From: Firmicutes bacterium CAG:822 | Lineage (GTDB): Bacteria; Bacillota_I; Bacilli_A; RF39; UBA660 | Direction of reading: 5' to 3' | Assembly: GCA_000432855.1 (NCBI GenBank) | Contig: HF990843.1 | Coordinates: 22,443-32,719 of the forward strand | DNA length: 10,277 nt | Part shown: positions 1-6,889 of the stretch, one piece after another | How positions within the stretch are numbered: position 1 is the first letter of the stretch | How the letters are laid out: each line of letters begins with the position of its first letter | Notes under the pieces: generated by a model | Told to the model about the DNA's origin: nothing | The model's database searches: none | Seen by the model: the letters and a program-made list of their open reading frames with translations, nothing else | Position numbers and translations under genes: made by a program

Positions 1-58
1 ATAAACCGTAGTGTTCTAAAATTTCATTGGTTTTTCTTTCATTTTCTTTAATTCCCAT
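1..58 (-). CDS. Start of an unidentified protein, truncated by the left edge
   Basis: Reading the minus strand from ATG at 58, an open frame of 19 codons runs off the window edge (MGIKENERKTNEILEHYGL). A strong Shine-Dalgarno, AAAAAGGGAGA at 75-65, sits 6 nt before the ATG, and a TTTACA/TATAAT promoter lies just upstream, so the start is well supported although only the N-terminus is visible. The visible part is charged and probably helical, with no signal peptide or membrane segment. I do not recognise the family from so short a piece. It is divergent from the PASTA protein gene and shares the intergenic region with it. Confidence 0.7.
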   Translation of the reverse strand, partial: MGIKENERKTNEILEHYGL

Positions 59-82
59 AGCGTATCTCCCTTTTTCGTGTAT

Positions 83-110
83 ATTATAACATATTCTTAA
101 AATTTGTAAA
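83..110 (-). promoter_or_regulatory. Minus-strand sigma-A-like promoter for the truncated gene
   Basis: On the minus strand TTTACA (110-105) and TATAAT (88-83) are separated by 16 bp. Transcription would start near 76, a few bases before the Shine-Dalgarno of the truncated gene. The -10 matches consensus; the call is by pattern only. Confidence 0.6.
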
Positions 111-131
111 AAAATATAAAAAGGTTATAAT
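104..131 (+). promoter_or_regulatory. Plus-strand sigma-A-like promoter of the PASTA protein gene
   Basis: TTGTAA (104-109) and a consensus TATAAT (126-131) are 16 bp apart. The predicted start near 138 leaves a leader of about a dozen bases holding GAGGTGAT (140-147) just before the ATG at 151. Its -35 overlaps the -35 of the divergent minus promoter, so the two genes may compete for polymerase. Confidence 0.6.
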
Positions 132-150
132 ATTACTGTGAGGTGATATT

Positions 151-960
151 ATGCGTTACTGTCCAAAATGTGGAATCGAAAATGATGAAGATTCATTATT
201 CTGTAAAAAATGTGGTTTTCCACTAGATGAAGAGCCAGAAAACTATAATCAAAAAGAAGATAAAAAAGTAAAACAAAAACGTGGTAAAACCAAGACAAAA
301 AAAAGTAAAATCAAAAATAAAACAAAAGTTAAATATAAAGATCAAGGTAATGATAAACAAAGAGGAAAGATGAGTTTCTTTCAATCGTTTATGATGTTTT
401 TCTTTATATTGCTAAGTATATGTGCCTTAGGTGCTGCTGGTTTCTTAGGCTATTATATTTATCAAAATAGTAATATCGTTGTTCCAGATGTTGAAGGTTA
501 TACATATGAACAAGCTGAAAGAGTCTTAGGTGAATCAAATTTACAAGCTGAAAAAGTCGAAAAAACTGTTACCGATGAAGATGAAGTTGGTGTTGTCATT
601 GAACAAAATAAAAAAAGTGGTTCTAAAGTTATGGAAAATACCGTTATCAGATTAACTGTTGGTGTCCTAGATACTAGAGTAACCGTTCCAGATGTTGAAG
701 GCTTAACCTTAGATGAAGCTTTAGACCTTTTAAATGAAAACAATGTCAAATATGAAATAGTTTATGAAACTTCAGATAAAGAAAACAATATTGTTTTAGA
801 TCAAAGCATTAGAGCTAATAAAAAAATTGAAAATACTGAAACTGTTACCATAACTGTTTCTCGAAATGAAGAACCACAAACTAGTCAACCTGAAGATAAA
901 GTAGATGATACTACTCAAAATAGTGATACTACTCAAGATAATCAAACTAGTGTTCAATAA
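151..960 (+). CDS. Zinc-ribbon, single-TM, two-PASTA-domain membrane protein
   Basis: A 269-residue protein. Residues 4-21 form a zinc ribbon with C4-x2-C7 and C18-x2-C21. A highly basic Lys-rich linker (about 35-75) leads to one membrane segment at about 78-103. The positive-inside rule puts the zinc ribbon in the cytoplasm. Outside follow two PASTA repeats (about 109-172 and 177-238), each opening with V-P-D-V-E-G, then a Thr/Gln/Asp/Ser-rich tail. PASTA domains in the PknB/StkP and PBP2x families bind muropeptide or beta-lactam-like ligands. Here there is no kinase or transpeptidase domain, so it is not a PASTA kinase; a wall-sensing or scaffold role is inference. The gene has its own promoter and terminator and stands alone. 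The start is fixed by the Shine-Dalgarno GAGGTGAT directly before it. Confidence 0.85.
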   Translation: MRYCPKCGIENDEDSLFCKKCGFPLDEEPENYNQKEDKKVKQKRGKTKTKKSKIKNKTKVKYKDQGNDKQRGKMSFFQSFMMFFFILLSICALGAAGFLGYYIYQNSNIVVPDVEGYTYEQAERVLGESNLQAEKVEKTVTDEDEVGVVIEQNKKSGSKVMENTVIRLTVGVLDTRVTVPDVEGLTLDEALDLLNENNVKYEIVYETSDKENNIVLDQSIRANKKIENTETVTITVSRNEEPQTSQPEDKVDDTTQNSDTTQDNQTSVQ

Positions 961-964
961 GTAG

Positions 965-997
965 AAATCTCATTCACAATGTGAAATGAGATTTTTT
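965..997 (+). terminator. Intrinsic terminator after the PASTA protein gene
   Basis: Arms 965-977 and 981-994 pair over about 13 bp (AAATCTCATT with AATGAGATTT, a one-base bulge, then CAC with GTG) around a 3-nt loop, followed by a T run to 997. It begins 5 nt after the stop codon. Confidence 0.85.
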
Positions 998-1058
998 AAA
1001 TAAAAATTCAATTAATGTAAATAGTAATTAATATAAGCTAGGAAACCCTAAAATAAAC

Positions 1059-1087
1059 TTGTTATTATTAAAAAAATAGTATAAAAT
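1059..1087 (+). promoter_or_regulatory. Promoter of the prepilin-pgk-tpiA operon
   Basis: TTGTTA (1059-1064) and TAAAAT (1082-1087) are 17 bp apart; an overlapping TATAAA at 1080-1085 gives a 15-bp spacer. The leader is very short, with AGGTGAT (1095-1101) and ATG at 1106. No other clear promoter was found before pgk, so this probably drives the whole five-gene run. The remaining bases at 998-1058 show nothing recognisable. Confidence 0.5.
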
Positions 1088-1105
1088 AAAAGATAGGTGA
1101 TAAGA

Positions 1106-1474
1106 ATGAAAAATGGGTTTACACTAGTCGAACTACTAGCTATATTAGCTATATTAGGCGCTATCGTTTTAGTATCTGTTCCAAGCATTGTATCGACAAA
1201 TAAAAGGTCACAAGAAAGTAATTATGAACAGTATACTCAAAACATTGAAAATGCCGCCGAGGTATACGTGGAAACACATCCAGATAGATATGCCGAATTA
1301 AAAACTACACCAGGTACAACCATAACTATTAATACTGAAGATTTAGTTGCTAGTGGTGTTATTCAAGGTACTTTAAGAAATCCAAAAACCGATGTTCAGC
1401 TAATAAATGAAGCAAGTAGCGTAACAGTTCAAAATCAAAGTGGCACACTTGTATATACTTATGTTGCCCCATAG
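1106..1474 (+). CDS. Prepilin-like protein with type IV pilin N-terminus
   Basis: A 122-residue protein beginning MKNGFTLVELL. This is the class III (type IV prepilin/pseudopilin) signal: cleavage expected after G4, N-methylated F5, conserved E9 (mature Glu5) and a hydrophobic helix at about 7-30 that anchors the subunit and packs the fibre core. The rest is a small Thr/Val-rich globular domain without cysteines. A GTG at 1097 is in frame, but it lies inside the AGGTGAT Shine-Dalgarno (1095-1101), so ATG 1106 is the better start. No assembly ATPase, platform protein or prepilin peptidase is in view, so the machine it serves (Com-like pseudopilus, pilus, or other) is unknown. It leads the operon containing pgk; the pgk Shine-Dalgarno overlaps its stop codon. 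Confidence 0.85.
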   Translation: MKNGFTLVELLAILAILGAIVLVSVPSIVSTNKRSQESNYEQYTQNIENAAEVYVETHPDRYAELKTTPGTTITINTEDLVASGVIQGTLRNPKTDVQLINEASSVTVQNQSGTLVYTYVAP

Positions 1475-1485
1475 GAGGAAATTAT

Positions 1486-2670
1486 ATGAAAAAGACTATC
1501 AAAGATTATGATTTAAGTGGTAAAAAAGTAATTATTAGATGTGACTTTAATGTTCCAATCGAAAACGGAATTATCAAAGATGAAAGTAGATTAAAAGCTA
1601 GTTTAAAAACCATTAAATATGCGAGAAAAAATAACGCTAAAGTTATTTTGTTATCTCATCTAGGCAGAGTAAAAACGGAAGAAGATAAACAAAAATATAC
1701 CTTAAAACCTGTGGCTGAAAGATTAGGGACTCTTCTAAGAAAAAAAGTAAAATTTATTGCTCAAACTAGGGGAGAAGAATTAGAAAACGCTATTAATACC
1801 ATGAAAGATAGAGATGTTATCTTAATTGAAAACACGAGATTCGAAGATTTAGATGGTAAAAAAGAAAGTGGTAATGATAAGGAATTAGGAAAATATTGGG
1901 CCAGTTTAGGTGATATTTTTATCAACGATGCCTTCGGAACTATTCATAGATCACATGCCTCAAATTTAGGCATTGCCAGTAACCTACCAAACGGTATTGG
2001 TTTCCTTGTCGAAACAGAAATTAAAAAATTACAAAAATTAACCCATAAACCTAAAAAACCTTATACTATCATTTTAGGTGGCGCTAAAGTTAGTGATAAA
2101 ATTGGCGTAATCAGTAATTTAATCACTAAAGCTGATTATATATTAATCGGTGGTGGTATGGCCTTTACTTTCTTAAAAGCTGCTGGTTTTAATATTGGCA
2201 GTTCAATATGTGAAAAAGAAAAATTATCATTTTGTAAAGAAATGTTAGATAAATATCAAGATAAATTAATCTTACCAATTGATGTTATTACTGCTGCTGA
2301 AATGAAAGAAAATGTTCAAACCCATGAAAGATTTATCAATGAAATTGAAGAAGATGAAATGGGATTAGATATCGGACCAAAAACTATCGAAGTTTTTAAA
2401 CAATATCTAGATGACTGTAAGACAATCTTTTGGAATGGACCAGTTGGTTGTTTTGAAATCGAAAAATTTTCAAATGGTACCAAAGAACTATTAAATATAA
2501 TTACTAATACTAAAGCCTATACCTTAGTTGGTGGTGGCGATACTGCTAGAGCCGCAGTAACCTTTAATTATCAAGGTAAAATCAGTCATATTTCAACTGG
2601 TGGTGGAGCATCTCTCGCATTCTTAGAAGAAGTAAGCTTGCCAGCTTTAGATATAATCGATGAAAAATAA
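1486..2670 (+). CDS. pgk: Phosphoglycerate kinase
   Basis: A 394-residue cytosolic glycolytic enzyme that transfers phosphate from 1,3-bisphosphoglycerate to ADP, giving 3-phosphoglycerate and ATP. The length is normal for the family. The signature KVIIRCDFNVP is at 14-24. Substrate residues include D20, N22, R35, the HLGR motif at 58-61, R118 and R155. In the nucleotide-binding C-domain are GGAKVSDK (198-205), GPVGCFE (318-324), GGGDT (349-353) and GGGAS (372-376). Position 355 is Arg in GGGDTARAA, where small residues are common; this is a variant, not a lost catalytic residue. The start is set by AGGAGG at 1473-1478, which overlaps the stop of the prepilin-like gene. The stop codon overlaps the next gene by 11 nt. 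tpiA is three genes downstream in the same apparent operon. Confidence 0.97.
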   Translation: MKKTIKDYDLSGKKVIIRCDFNVPIENGIIKDESRLKASLKTIKYARKNNAKVILLSHLGRVKTEEDKQKYTLKPVAERLGTLLRKKVKFIAQTRGEELENAINTMKDRDVILIENTRFEDLDGKKESGNDKELGKYWASLGDIFINDAFGTIHRSHASNLGIASNLPNGIGFLVETEIKKLQKLTHKPKKPYTIILGGAKVSDKIGVISNLITKADYILIGGGMAFTFLKAAGFNIGSSICEKEKLSFCKEMLDKYQDKLILPIDVITAAEMKENVQTHERFINEIEEDEMGLDIGPKTIEVFKQYLDDCKTIFWNGPVGCFEIEKFSNGTKELLNIITNTKAYTLVGGGDTARAAVTFNYQGKISHISTGGGASLAFLEEVSLPALDIIDEK

Positions 2671-3658
2671 TAAAAGAAATTTTATAATTATTTTTGTTAT
2701 CACCGCCATAATTTTATATTTTGCTCTAAAAGATAATTTTGCTGAAAAAATAAAATACTTATTATCGTTTGATATCAAATGGTTAGGACTCGCATTCGTA
2801 TTGATTTTAGCTTATTGGTTTTTAAAAGGCCTAGTTTTATATTATTGCGCCTCAAAAGTAAATAAAGATTATACCGAAAAAAAGGGAATTCTTCTTATGG
2901 TTACCACTCAACTTTTTCATGCCATAACTCCATTTGCAGCTGGTGGTCAACCATGGCAAATATATAAATTGAAAAAAGATGGTCTTTCCTTAGGTGAATC
3001 TACCAATGTGGTTATTCAAGATTTTATCGCTTACCAAATTGCTTTAGTTTTGTTGGGCGGACTTGCTATAACTTCTAACTATATATTTCATATTTTTCCA
3101 AGCGATTCACTTTTAAAAAGATTAGTTACTATTGGCTTTATTATTAATACGGCTGTAGTTATCGTATTGTTCTTAGTCGCCTTTAGTAAAAAATGGAATA
3201 AAAAAATTATCGATGGTTCTATTTCTTTTCTAGCAAAAATAAAAATCATCAAAGATAAGGAAGAAAAATTAAAAAAATCCGAAAAATTCATTCATAACTT
3301 TCATAATAGTGCCATCATTTTGTTTAAGGATAAATTTAACATGTTTAGAATAATCTCTTTAAACTTTATAGCTCTAGTCGGACAATATTTAATTCCATTT
3401 ACTTTACTGATGGGACTTGGTATATACATAAATCCATTAATTGTCATAATCACATCAGCTTATGTTATGTTGATTGGCTCAATGGTTCCAATCCCTGGTG
3501 GAACTGGTGGCTTAGAATTTAGTTTTATGGCTTTTTTCAAAAACTTTATAACTGGACCAGAACTTTCCATCGTTATGATTGTTTGGCGTCTAGTCACATA
3601 CTACTTTGGAATTATCGTTGGTGGACTTACTTTAAACTTTAATAAGGAGGCAAAATAA
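2660..3658 (+). CDS. Flippase-like LPG_synthase_TM (YbhN/UPF0104-type) membrane protein
   Basis: A 332-residue polytopic membrane protein with about eight hydrophobic segments (roughly 7-22, 40-63, 78-95, 117-138, 153-174, 228-251, 255-276, 302-325). The family hallmarks are TPFAAGGQPW (90-99), PIPGGTGGLE (277-286) and WRLVTYY (309-315). These place it with the lysylphosphatidylglycerol synthase transmembrane/flippase-like family, as in the N-terminal part of MprF. The MprF aminoacyl-transferase domain is absent. Members often sit beside glycosyltransferases; here one follows immediately, suggesting movement or handling of a glycolipid (inference). The start overlaps the pgk 3' end by 11 nt with no visible Shine-Dalgarno, so translation is probably coupled to pgk. 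Confidence 0.85.
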   Translation: MKNNKRNFIIIFVITAIILYFALKDNFAEKIKYLLSFDIKWLGLAFVLILAYWFLKGLVLYYCASKVNKDYTEKKGILLMVTTQLFHAITPFAAGGQPWQIYKLKKDGLSLGESTNVVIQDFIAYQIALVLLGGLAITSNYIFHIFPSDSLLKRLVTIGFIINTAVVIVLFLVAFSKKWNKKIIDGSISFLAKIKIIKDKEEKLKKSEKFIHNFHNSAIILFKDKFNMFRIISLNFIALVGQYLIPFTLLMGLGIYINPLIVIITSAYVMLIGSMVPIPGGTGGLEFSFMAFFKNFITGPELSIVMIVWRLVTYYFGIIVGGLTLNFNKEAK

Positions 3659-4881
3659 TGCGTATCGGAATATTTACAGAAACATATACTCCATATATTA
3701 GTGGTTTAGTTACTAGTGAACTTATGTTAAAAAAAGCCCTAGAAAAAAAAGGCCATGAAGTTTATGTTGTTACTGCCAACTTAACTAGTTCTAAATATGA
3801 GTATGATGAAAAAGAACGAGTACTCAGAATTCCAGGCATTCCAACTGGTATATACGATTCAAGATTAACAAGTATTTATCCAATCAAAGCCATCAATAAA
3901 ATTAAAAGTTGGGATTTAGACGTCATTCATTCACAAACCGAATTTGCTATTGGAACTTTTGCTAGACTATTTGCTAAGCAATATAACATTCCAATCGTTC
4001 ATACATATCACACGATGTATGAAGATTATGTTCATTATATTACTAGAGGACATTTCGATAAATCCAGTAAAAAATTACTTGAATATTTAACTAAATTCTA
4101 TTGTGATAGAACTATTAATGAACTTATTGTTCCAACTAAAAAGGCCTATGATTTATTTAAAAAGAAATATAATGTTGAACGTAATATTCATATCATTCCA
4201 ACCGGAATTGAAGTCGAAAGATTTTATAAAGAAAAAATTGATCCTAAAAAAATATCTAAATTAAAAAAACAATATAATATTTCCAGAAGAGATTTTGTTG
4301 CTGTCTTTGTCGGACGAATTGCCGAAGAAAAAAACATTCCATTTTTAATTAACATAACTCAGGATTTAATTAAAAATAGACCAAACTTTAAACTTTTAAT
4401 TATCGGTGATGGACCAGATAAAGAAGCCTACGAAAAAATGTCTAAAGAAAAAGGTTGTGAAAAAAATATCATCTTCACTGGAAAAGTTCCTTGGGATGAC
4501 ATTCCAATCTATTATCAACTTGGAACCGTTTTCATTTCAGCTTCTCAAAGTGAAACTCAAGGTCTAACAATCATTGAAGCTATGGCTGCTTCACTTCCAG
4601 CTTTATGCATCGATGATGAAAGCTTTAGAGATACTGTTGTTGATGATTTAAATGGCTTCTTATTTAAAGATGAAACATCATGTAAAGAAATTATTAATAA
4701 AATTATGGATGATAAAAAACTATTAACCAGCCTTCAAAATGGAGCTCGAAATAGTGCGGAATTACATTCATCTAAATACTTTGCTGAAAAAGTTTTAGAC
4801 GTTTACAAATTAGCTATTAATAACCGTAAACCAGGCTATAAAGAAAAAATTACTAATTTCTTTAAGAAGGTGTTTTCATGA
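3658..4881 (+). CDS. GT4-family glycosyltransferase, probably a diacylglycerol glucosyltransferase type
   Basis: A 407-residue GT-B fold glycosyltransferase. The N-terminal acceptor domain opens MRIGIFTETYTPYISGLVTS, a form seen in alpha-monoglucosyl-diacylglycerol synthases and related GT4 enzymes. The donor-binding C-domain has VGRIAEEKN (218-226), the E-x7-E motif E299...E307 followed by AMAASLPAL, and a basic amphipathic C-terminus (PGYKEKITNFFKKVF) suited to membrane association. Retaining transfer of glucose from a nucleotide sugar to a lipid acceptor at the inner membrane face is the likely reaction, but the exact acceptor cannot be read from sequence. The ATG shares one base with the preceding stop (TAATG). 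AAGGAGG at 3644-3650 sets the start. It pairs naturally with the flippase-like gene upstream. Confidence 0.87.
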   Translation: MRIGIFTETYTPYISGLVTSELMLKKALEKKGHEVYVVTANLTSSKYEYDEKERVLRIPGIPTGIYDSRLTSIYPIKAINKIKSWDLDVIHSQTEFAIGTFARLFAKQYNIPIVHTYHTMYEDYVHYITRGHFDKSSKKLLEYLTKFYCDRTINELIVPTKKAYDLFKKKYNVERNIHIIPTGIEVERFYKEKIDPKKISKLKKQYNISRRDFVAVFVGRIAEEKNIPFLINITQDLIKNRPNFKLLIIGDGPDKEAYEKMSKEKGCEKNIIFTGKVPWDDIPIYYQLGTVFISASQSETQGLTIIEAMAASLPALCIDDESFRDTVVDDLNGFLFKDETSCKEIINKIMDDKKLLTSLQNGARNSAELHSSKYFAEKVLDVYKLAINNRKPGYKEKITNFFKKVFS

Positions 4882-5573
4882 GTAAACTTGTTTTAGCTAA
4901 TTTAAAAATGTATCAAAGTACTAAAGAAAGCGTTGATGATTATATAAATAAATTAAAAGAAGTAAAAGATAAATTCATCGTTTTTCCTTCTACAATTTAT
5001 TTAGAAAAATTCATCCAAAATAATTTTACTTGTGGTGTTCAAAACGCCTCAGTTCATAATCCAGGTCCATACACTAGTGAAGTTTCAATTCATTCATTAA
5101 AAAACATGGGTATAAAATATGTTTTACTAGGTCATAGTGAAGTTAGACAAAATATGGCTGAAGATGATGAACTAATTAACCGTAAAATAAAACAAGCTTT
5201 AGATAATAATTTAAAAGTTGTTTTGTGTATTGGTGAAAGCCTAGAAGCTTATAATCAAAGCCAAACTAAAATAATATTGAAAGGTCAAATAGAAAAAGCT
5301 TTAAAAGATATCAGTGGAGAAGTAATAATTTCCTATGAACCCGTATGGGCCATCGGTAGTGGTAAAACTCCTACTAATAATGAAATTGAAGATATCACAA
5401 AATATATTAAAAGTTTATTTGATTATGATGTAAAAGTATTATATGGTGGTAGTGTATCAGATGAAAATATTAATACATTAAATGAAATACCAAATATCGA
5501 TGGTTTTCTAATTGGGAAAGCTGCCACTGTTCCAAGTATTCTAATGAAAATTATAGAAGTTGCTGAAAAGTAA
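4878..5573 (+). CDS. tpiA: Triosephosphate isomerase, short form
   Basis: A 231-residue TIM-barrel enzyme interconverting dihydroxyacetone phosphate and glyceraldehyde 3-phosphate. All catalytic residues are visible: N8 and K10 in ANLKM, H86 in GHSEVR, E154 in YEPVWAIGSGK (catalytic Glu plus mobile loop 6), and the phosphate-binding YGGS at 189-192. It is about 20 residues shorter than the usual 250. Two motifs depart from the common form: HSEVR for HSERR, and LIGKAA (211-216) for the loop-8 LVGGAS. The ATG overlaps the glycosyltransferase stop as ATGA, with AAGAAGGTG just upstream, so it is translationally coupled. It is the last gene before the operon terminator, whose 5' arm lies within the final codons. 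Confidence 0.96.
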   Translation: MSKLVLANLKMYQSTKESVDDYINKLKEVKDKFIVFPSTIYLEKFIQNNFTCGVQNASVHNPGPYTSEVSIHSLKNMGIKYVLLGHSEVRQNMAEDDELINRKIKQALDNNLKVVLCIGESLEAYNQSQTKIILKGQIEKALKDISGEVIISYEPVWAIGSGKTPTNNEIEDITKYIKSLFDYDVKVLYGGSVSDENINTLNEIPNIDGFLIGKAATVPSILMKIIEVAEK

Positions 5574-5586
5574 CTTCTATTTTTTT
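5554..5586 (+). terminator. Intrinsic terminator overlapping the tpiA stop codon
   Basis: Arms 5554-5564 and 5569-5579 pair over 11 bp with a single mismatch around a GAAA tetraloop, followed by seven T. The 5' arm lies in the last tpiA codons and the stop codon lies in the 3' arm. Confidence 0.88.
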
Positions 5587-5596
5587 GAAAAAGTCA

Positions 5597-5603
5597 TTCG
5601 ACA
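5597..5603 (-). promoter_or_regulatory. 0A box (Spo0A binding site) upstream of spo0A
   Basis: The minus strand reads TTTTGTCGAATG across this point, with a perfect 0A-box core TGTCGAA at 5603-5597. It lies about 55-60 nt before the predicted spo0A transcription start. A weaker, degenerate match TGTCAAT is on the plus strand at 5634-5640. Autoregulation of spo0A by Spo0A~P is known in Bacillus subtilis; here it is inferred from the site and its position. Confidence 0.6.
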
Positions 5604-5646
5604 AAACTAGCTATTTTTTACTCTAGAAAATAGTGTCAATCTTTTG

Positions 5647-5652
5647 TATAAT
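5647..5652 (+). promoter_or_regulatory. -10 element of the spo0A promoter
   Basis: A consensus TATAAT about 30 nt before the spo0A ATG. No convincing -35 hexamer exists 16-18 bp upstream (TAGAAA region), which fits an activator-dependent promoter. An inverted repeat CTATTTT...AAAATAG (5611-5633) and the degenerate 0A-like TGTCAAT lie where the -35 would be. I see no clear sigma-H promoter. Confidence 0.5.
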
Positions 5653-5678
5653 TTGAATATAGTAAAGGGGAATGAAAA

Positions 5679-6443
5679 ATGGAAAGAATAAATATTTTAA
5701 TGATTGATGATAATATAAACCTAATAGAAATGGTTAAAGAGTATTTTAAAGATAATGAAGATGTAAATATTGCCTTTGAGGCTCATGATGGCGAAGAAGG
5801 AATTAATGAAATAACTAAAAATAAAGATAAAATAGACTTAATAATCTTGGATTTAATTATGCCAAATAAAGACGGTATCTATGTCTTAAATGAAATGAAA
5901 AAACGTGGTATTAATAAGAAAGTAATCGTTGCAACTAGCTATAATGCTGCTGAAGTTATTAGAGAAGTATCTGAATTCGGAGTAAGTTACTATATCTTAA
6001 AACCTTTTGATTTATCTGATTTGGAAAAGAGAATTTACGATATAACTAAAAAAGAAAACAATAATAAAAATATCGACTTTTATACTAGTAACTTGCAAGT
6101 TGCTATTACTAAAATGCTTCATGAATTAGGTATACCTTCACATATAAAAGGTTATCAATATATCAGAGAAGCTGTTAATATAATTTTTGAAAATCCATCA
6201 GTAATTGGTGGAATTACTAAAGAGTTATATCCAGAACTTGCTAAAAAATTCAATACTACAACCTCTAGAGTTGAAAGAGCTATTAGACATGCTATCGAAG
6301 TAAGTTGGAATAGGGGAAACTTAGATTTTATGGAAGAAATATTTGGATATAGTGTTGATATTGATAAAGCAAAACCAACTAACTCCGAATTTATGGTGAC
6401 AATTGCCGACAAATTAAGATTAGATTTTCATCAAGTAAACTAA
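5679..6443 (+). CDS. spo0A: Sporulation transcription factor Spo0A
   Basis: A 254-residue response regulator, the master switch for sporulation and stationary-phase genes. The receiver domain (1-122) has the acidic pair D10/D11, phospho-acceptor D58 in ILDLIMP, the switch Thr T86 and K108 in LKPF. After an Asn/Lys-rich linker (124-131), the DNA-binding domain carries the Spo0A-specific blocks HELGIPSHIKGYQYIREA (148-165), the recognition-helix segment TTSRVERAIRHAIEVSWNRG (194-213), and KPTNSEFM near the end. Length and all key residues are normal, so it should be functional. AAAGGGG (5664-5670) supports ATG 5679; an ATG at 5672 is in another frame. It is flanked by terminators on both sides, so it is monocistronic. 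An upstream 0A box suggests autoregulation. Confidence 0.97.
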   Translation: MERINILMIDDNINLIEMVKEYFKDNEDVNIAFEAHDGEEGINEITKNKDKIDLIILDLIMPNKDGIYVLNEMKKRGINKKVIVATSYNAAEVIREVSEFGVSYYILKPFDLSDLEKRIYDITKKENNNKNIDFYTSNLQVAITKMLHELGIPSHIKGYQYIREAVNIIFENPSVIGGITKELYPELAKKFNTTTSRVERAIRHAIEVSWNRGNLDFMEEIFGYSVDIDKAKPTNSEFMVTIADKLRLDFHQVN

Positions 6444-6452
6444 TCTTTTTTT
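6416..6452 (+). terminator. Intrinsic terminator overlapping the spo0A 3' end
   Basis: AAGATTAG (6416-6423) pairs with CTAATCTT (6440-6447), followed by a T run to 6452. The loop is long (16 nt), so it is weaker than the tpiA terminator. The spo0A stop codon lies in the 3' arm. Confidence 0.65.
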
Positions 6453-6460
6453 CTTATTTG

Positions 6461-6469
6461 TGATATAAT
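6461..6469 (+). promoter_or_regulatory. Extended -10 promoter of the two-gene prepilin operon
   Basis: TGATATAAT is an extended -10 (TGnTATAAT) immediately after the spo0A terminator. No good -35 is present, as is usual for extended -10 promoters. The predicted start is near 6476, with Shine-Dalgarno AGGTGA at 6481-6486. Confidence 0.65.
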
Positions 6470-6491
6470 TGTTCTAGAGTAGGTGAAGATA

Positions 6492-6887
6492 ATGAAAAAT
6501 AAAGGATTTACTTTAACAGAACTATTAGGAACAATTGTTATTTTAGCTATAATTGCCATAATCGCTTTCCCAGCAGTTTTAGGACTACTTAATAATTCTC
6601 AAGATGAAACTGATGAGGCCTTAAAAAACTTTGCCATCACTGGAGCTAGAAATTATGTCAACGATAATATGGATTCTTTTCCCAAAGCATTATCGACAGA
6701 TACTTCAGTTAAGTCATATGGTAATGCCGGAAATCTTACTATTCAATCTCTAGTTGATGAAGGCTATATAAGTGACACTACTATAGATTCAACTAAAAAC
6801 TGTGAGATGTTAAATGACTATGTTAAAGTAACTAGTGACTCAAAAAAATATATTTTTGAATATGTTGAAGTTGATGGAGGATGTTAA
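6492..6887 (+). CDS. Prepilin-like protein with type IV pilin N-terminus
   Basis: A 131-residue protein starting MKNKGFTLTELLG: class III signal with predicted cleavage after G5, mature F6 and conserved E10, then a hydrophobic helix to about residue 33. The downstream domain resembles the prepilin-like gene at 1106 (an alanine helix, a YV segment, a LV.EGYI strand and a C-terminal Y.F.YV strand), so the two look like paralogues. Unlike that one it has two cysteines, C104 and the very last residue C131, which could form a disulphide clamping the C-terminus. An in-frame GTG at 6483 lies within the AGGTGA Shine-Dalgarno, so ATG 6492 is chosen. The next prepilin-like gene follows after 2 nt. The assembly machinery is not in the window. 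Confidence 0.83.
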   Translation: MKNKGFTLTELLGTIVILAIIAIIAFPAVLGLLNNSQDETDEALKNFAITGARNYVNDNMDSFPKALSTDTSVKSYGNAGNLTIQSLVDEGYISDTTIDSTKNCEMLNDYVKVTSDSKKYIFEYVEVDGGC

Positions 6888-6889
6888 AA

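Noticed and set aside
498..749. Minus-strand open frame opposite the PASTA domains
   Set aside because: It is a Ser/Thr/Phe-rich shadow of the PASTA coding strand without start signals; the same holds for those opposite the flippase-like gene, spo0A and dusB.
1097..1105. GTG start giving three extra residues to the first prepilin-like protein
   Set aside because: The GTG lies inside the AGGTGAT ribosome site; ATG at 1106 gives a standard short leader. The same reasoning applies at 6483. At 6881 the earlier ATG abuts GGAGG with no spacing.
5611..5633. Hairpin CTATTTT...AAAATAG before spo0A as a second terminator or riboswitch
   Set aside because: The stem is short and AU-only, with no T run and no aptamer-like structure; at most it is part of the regulatory region.
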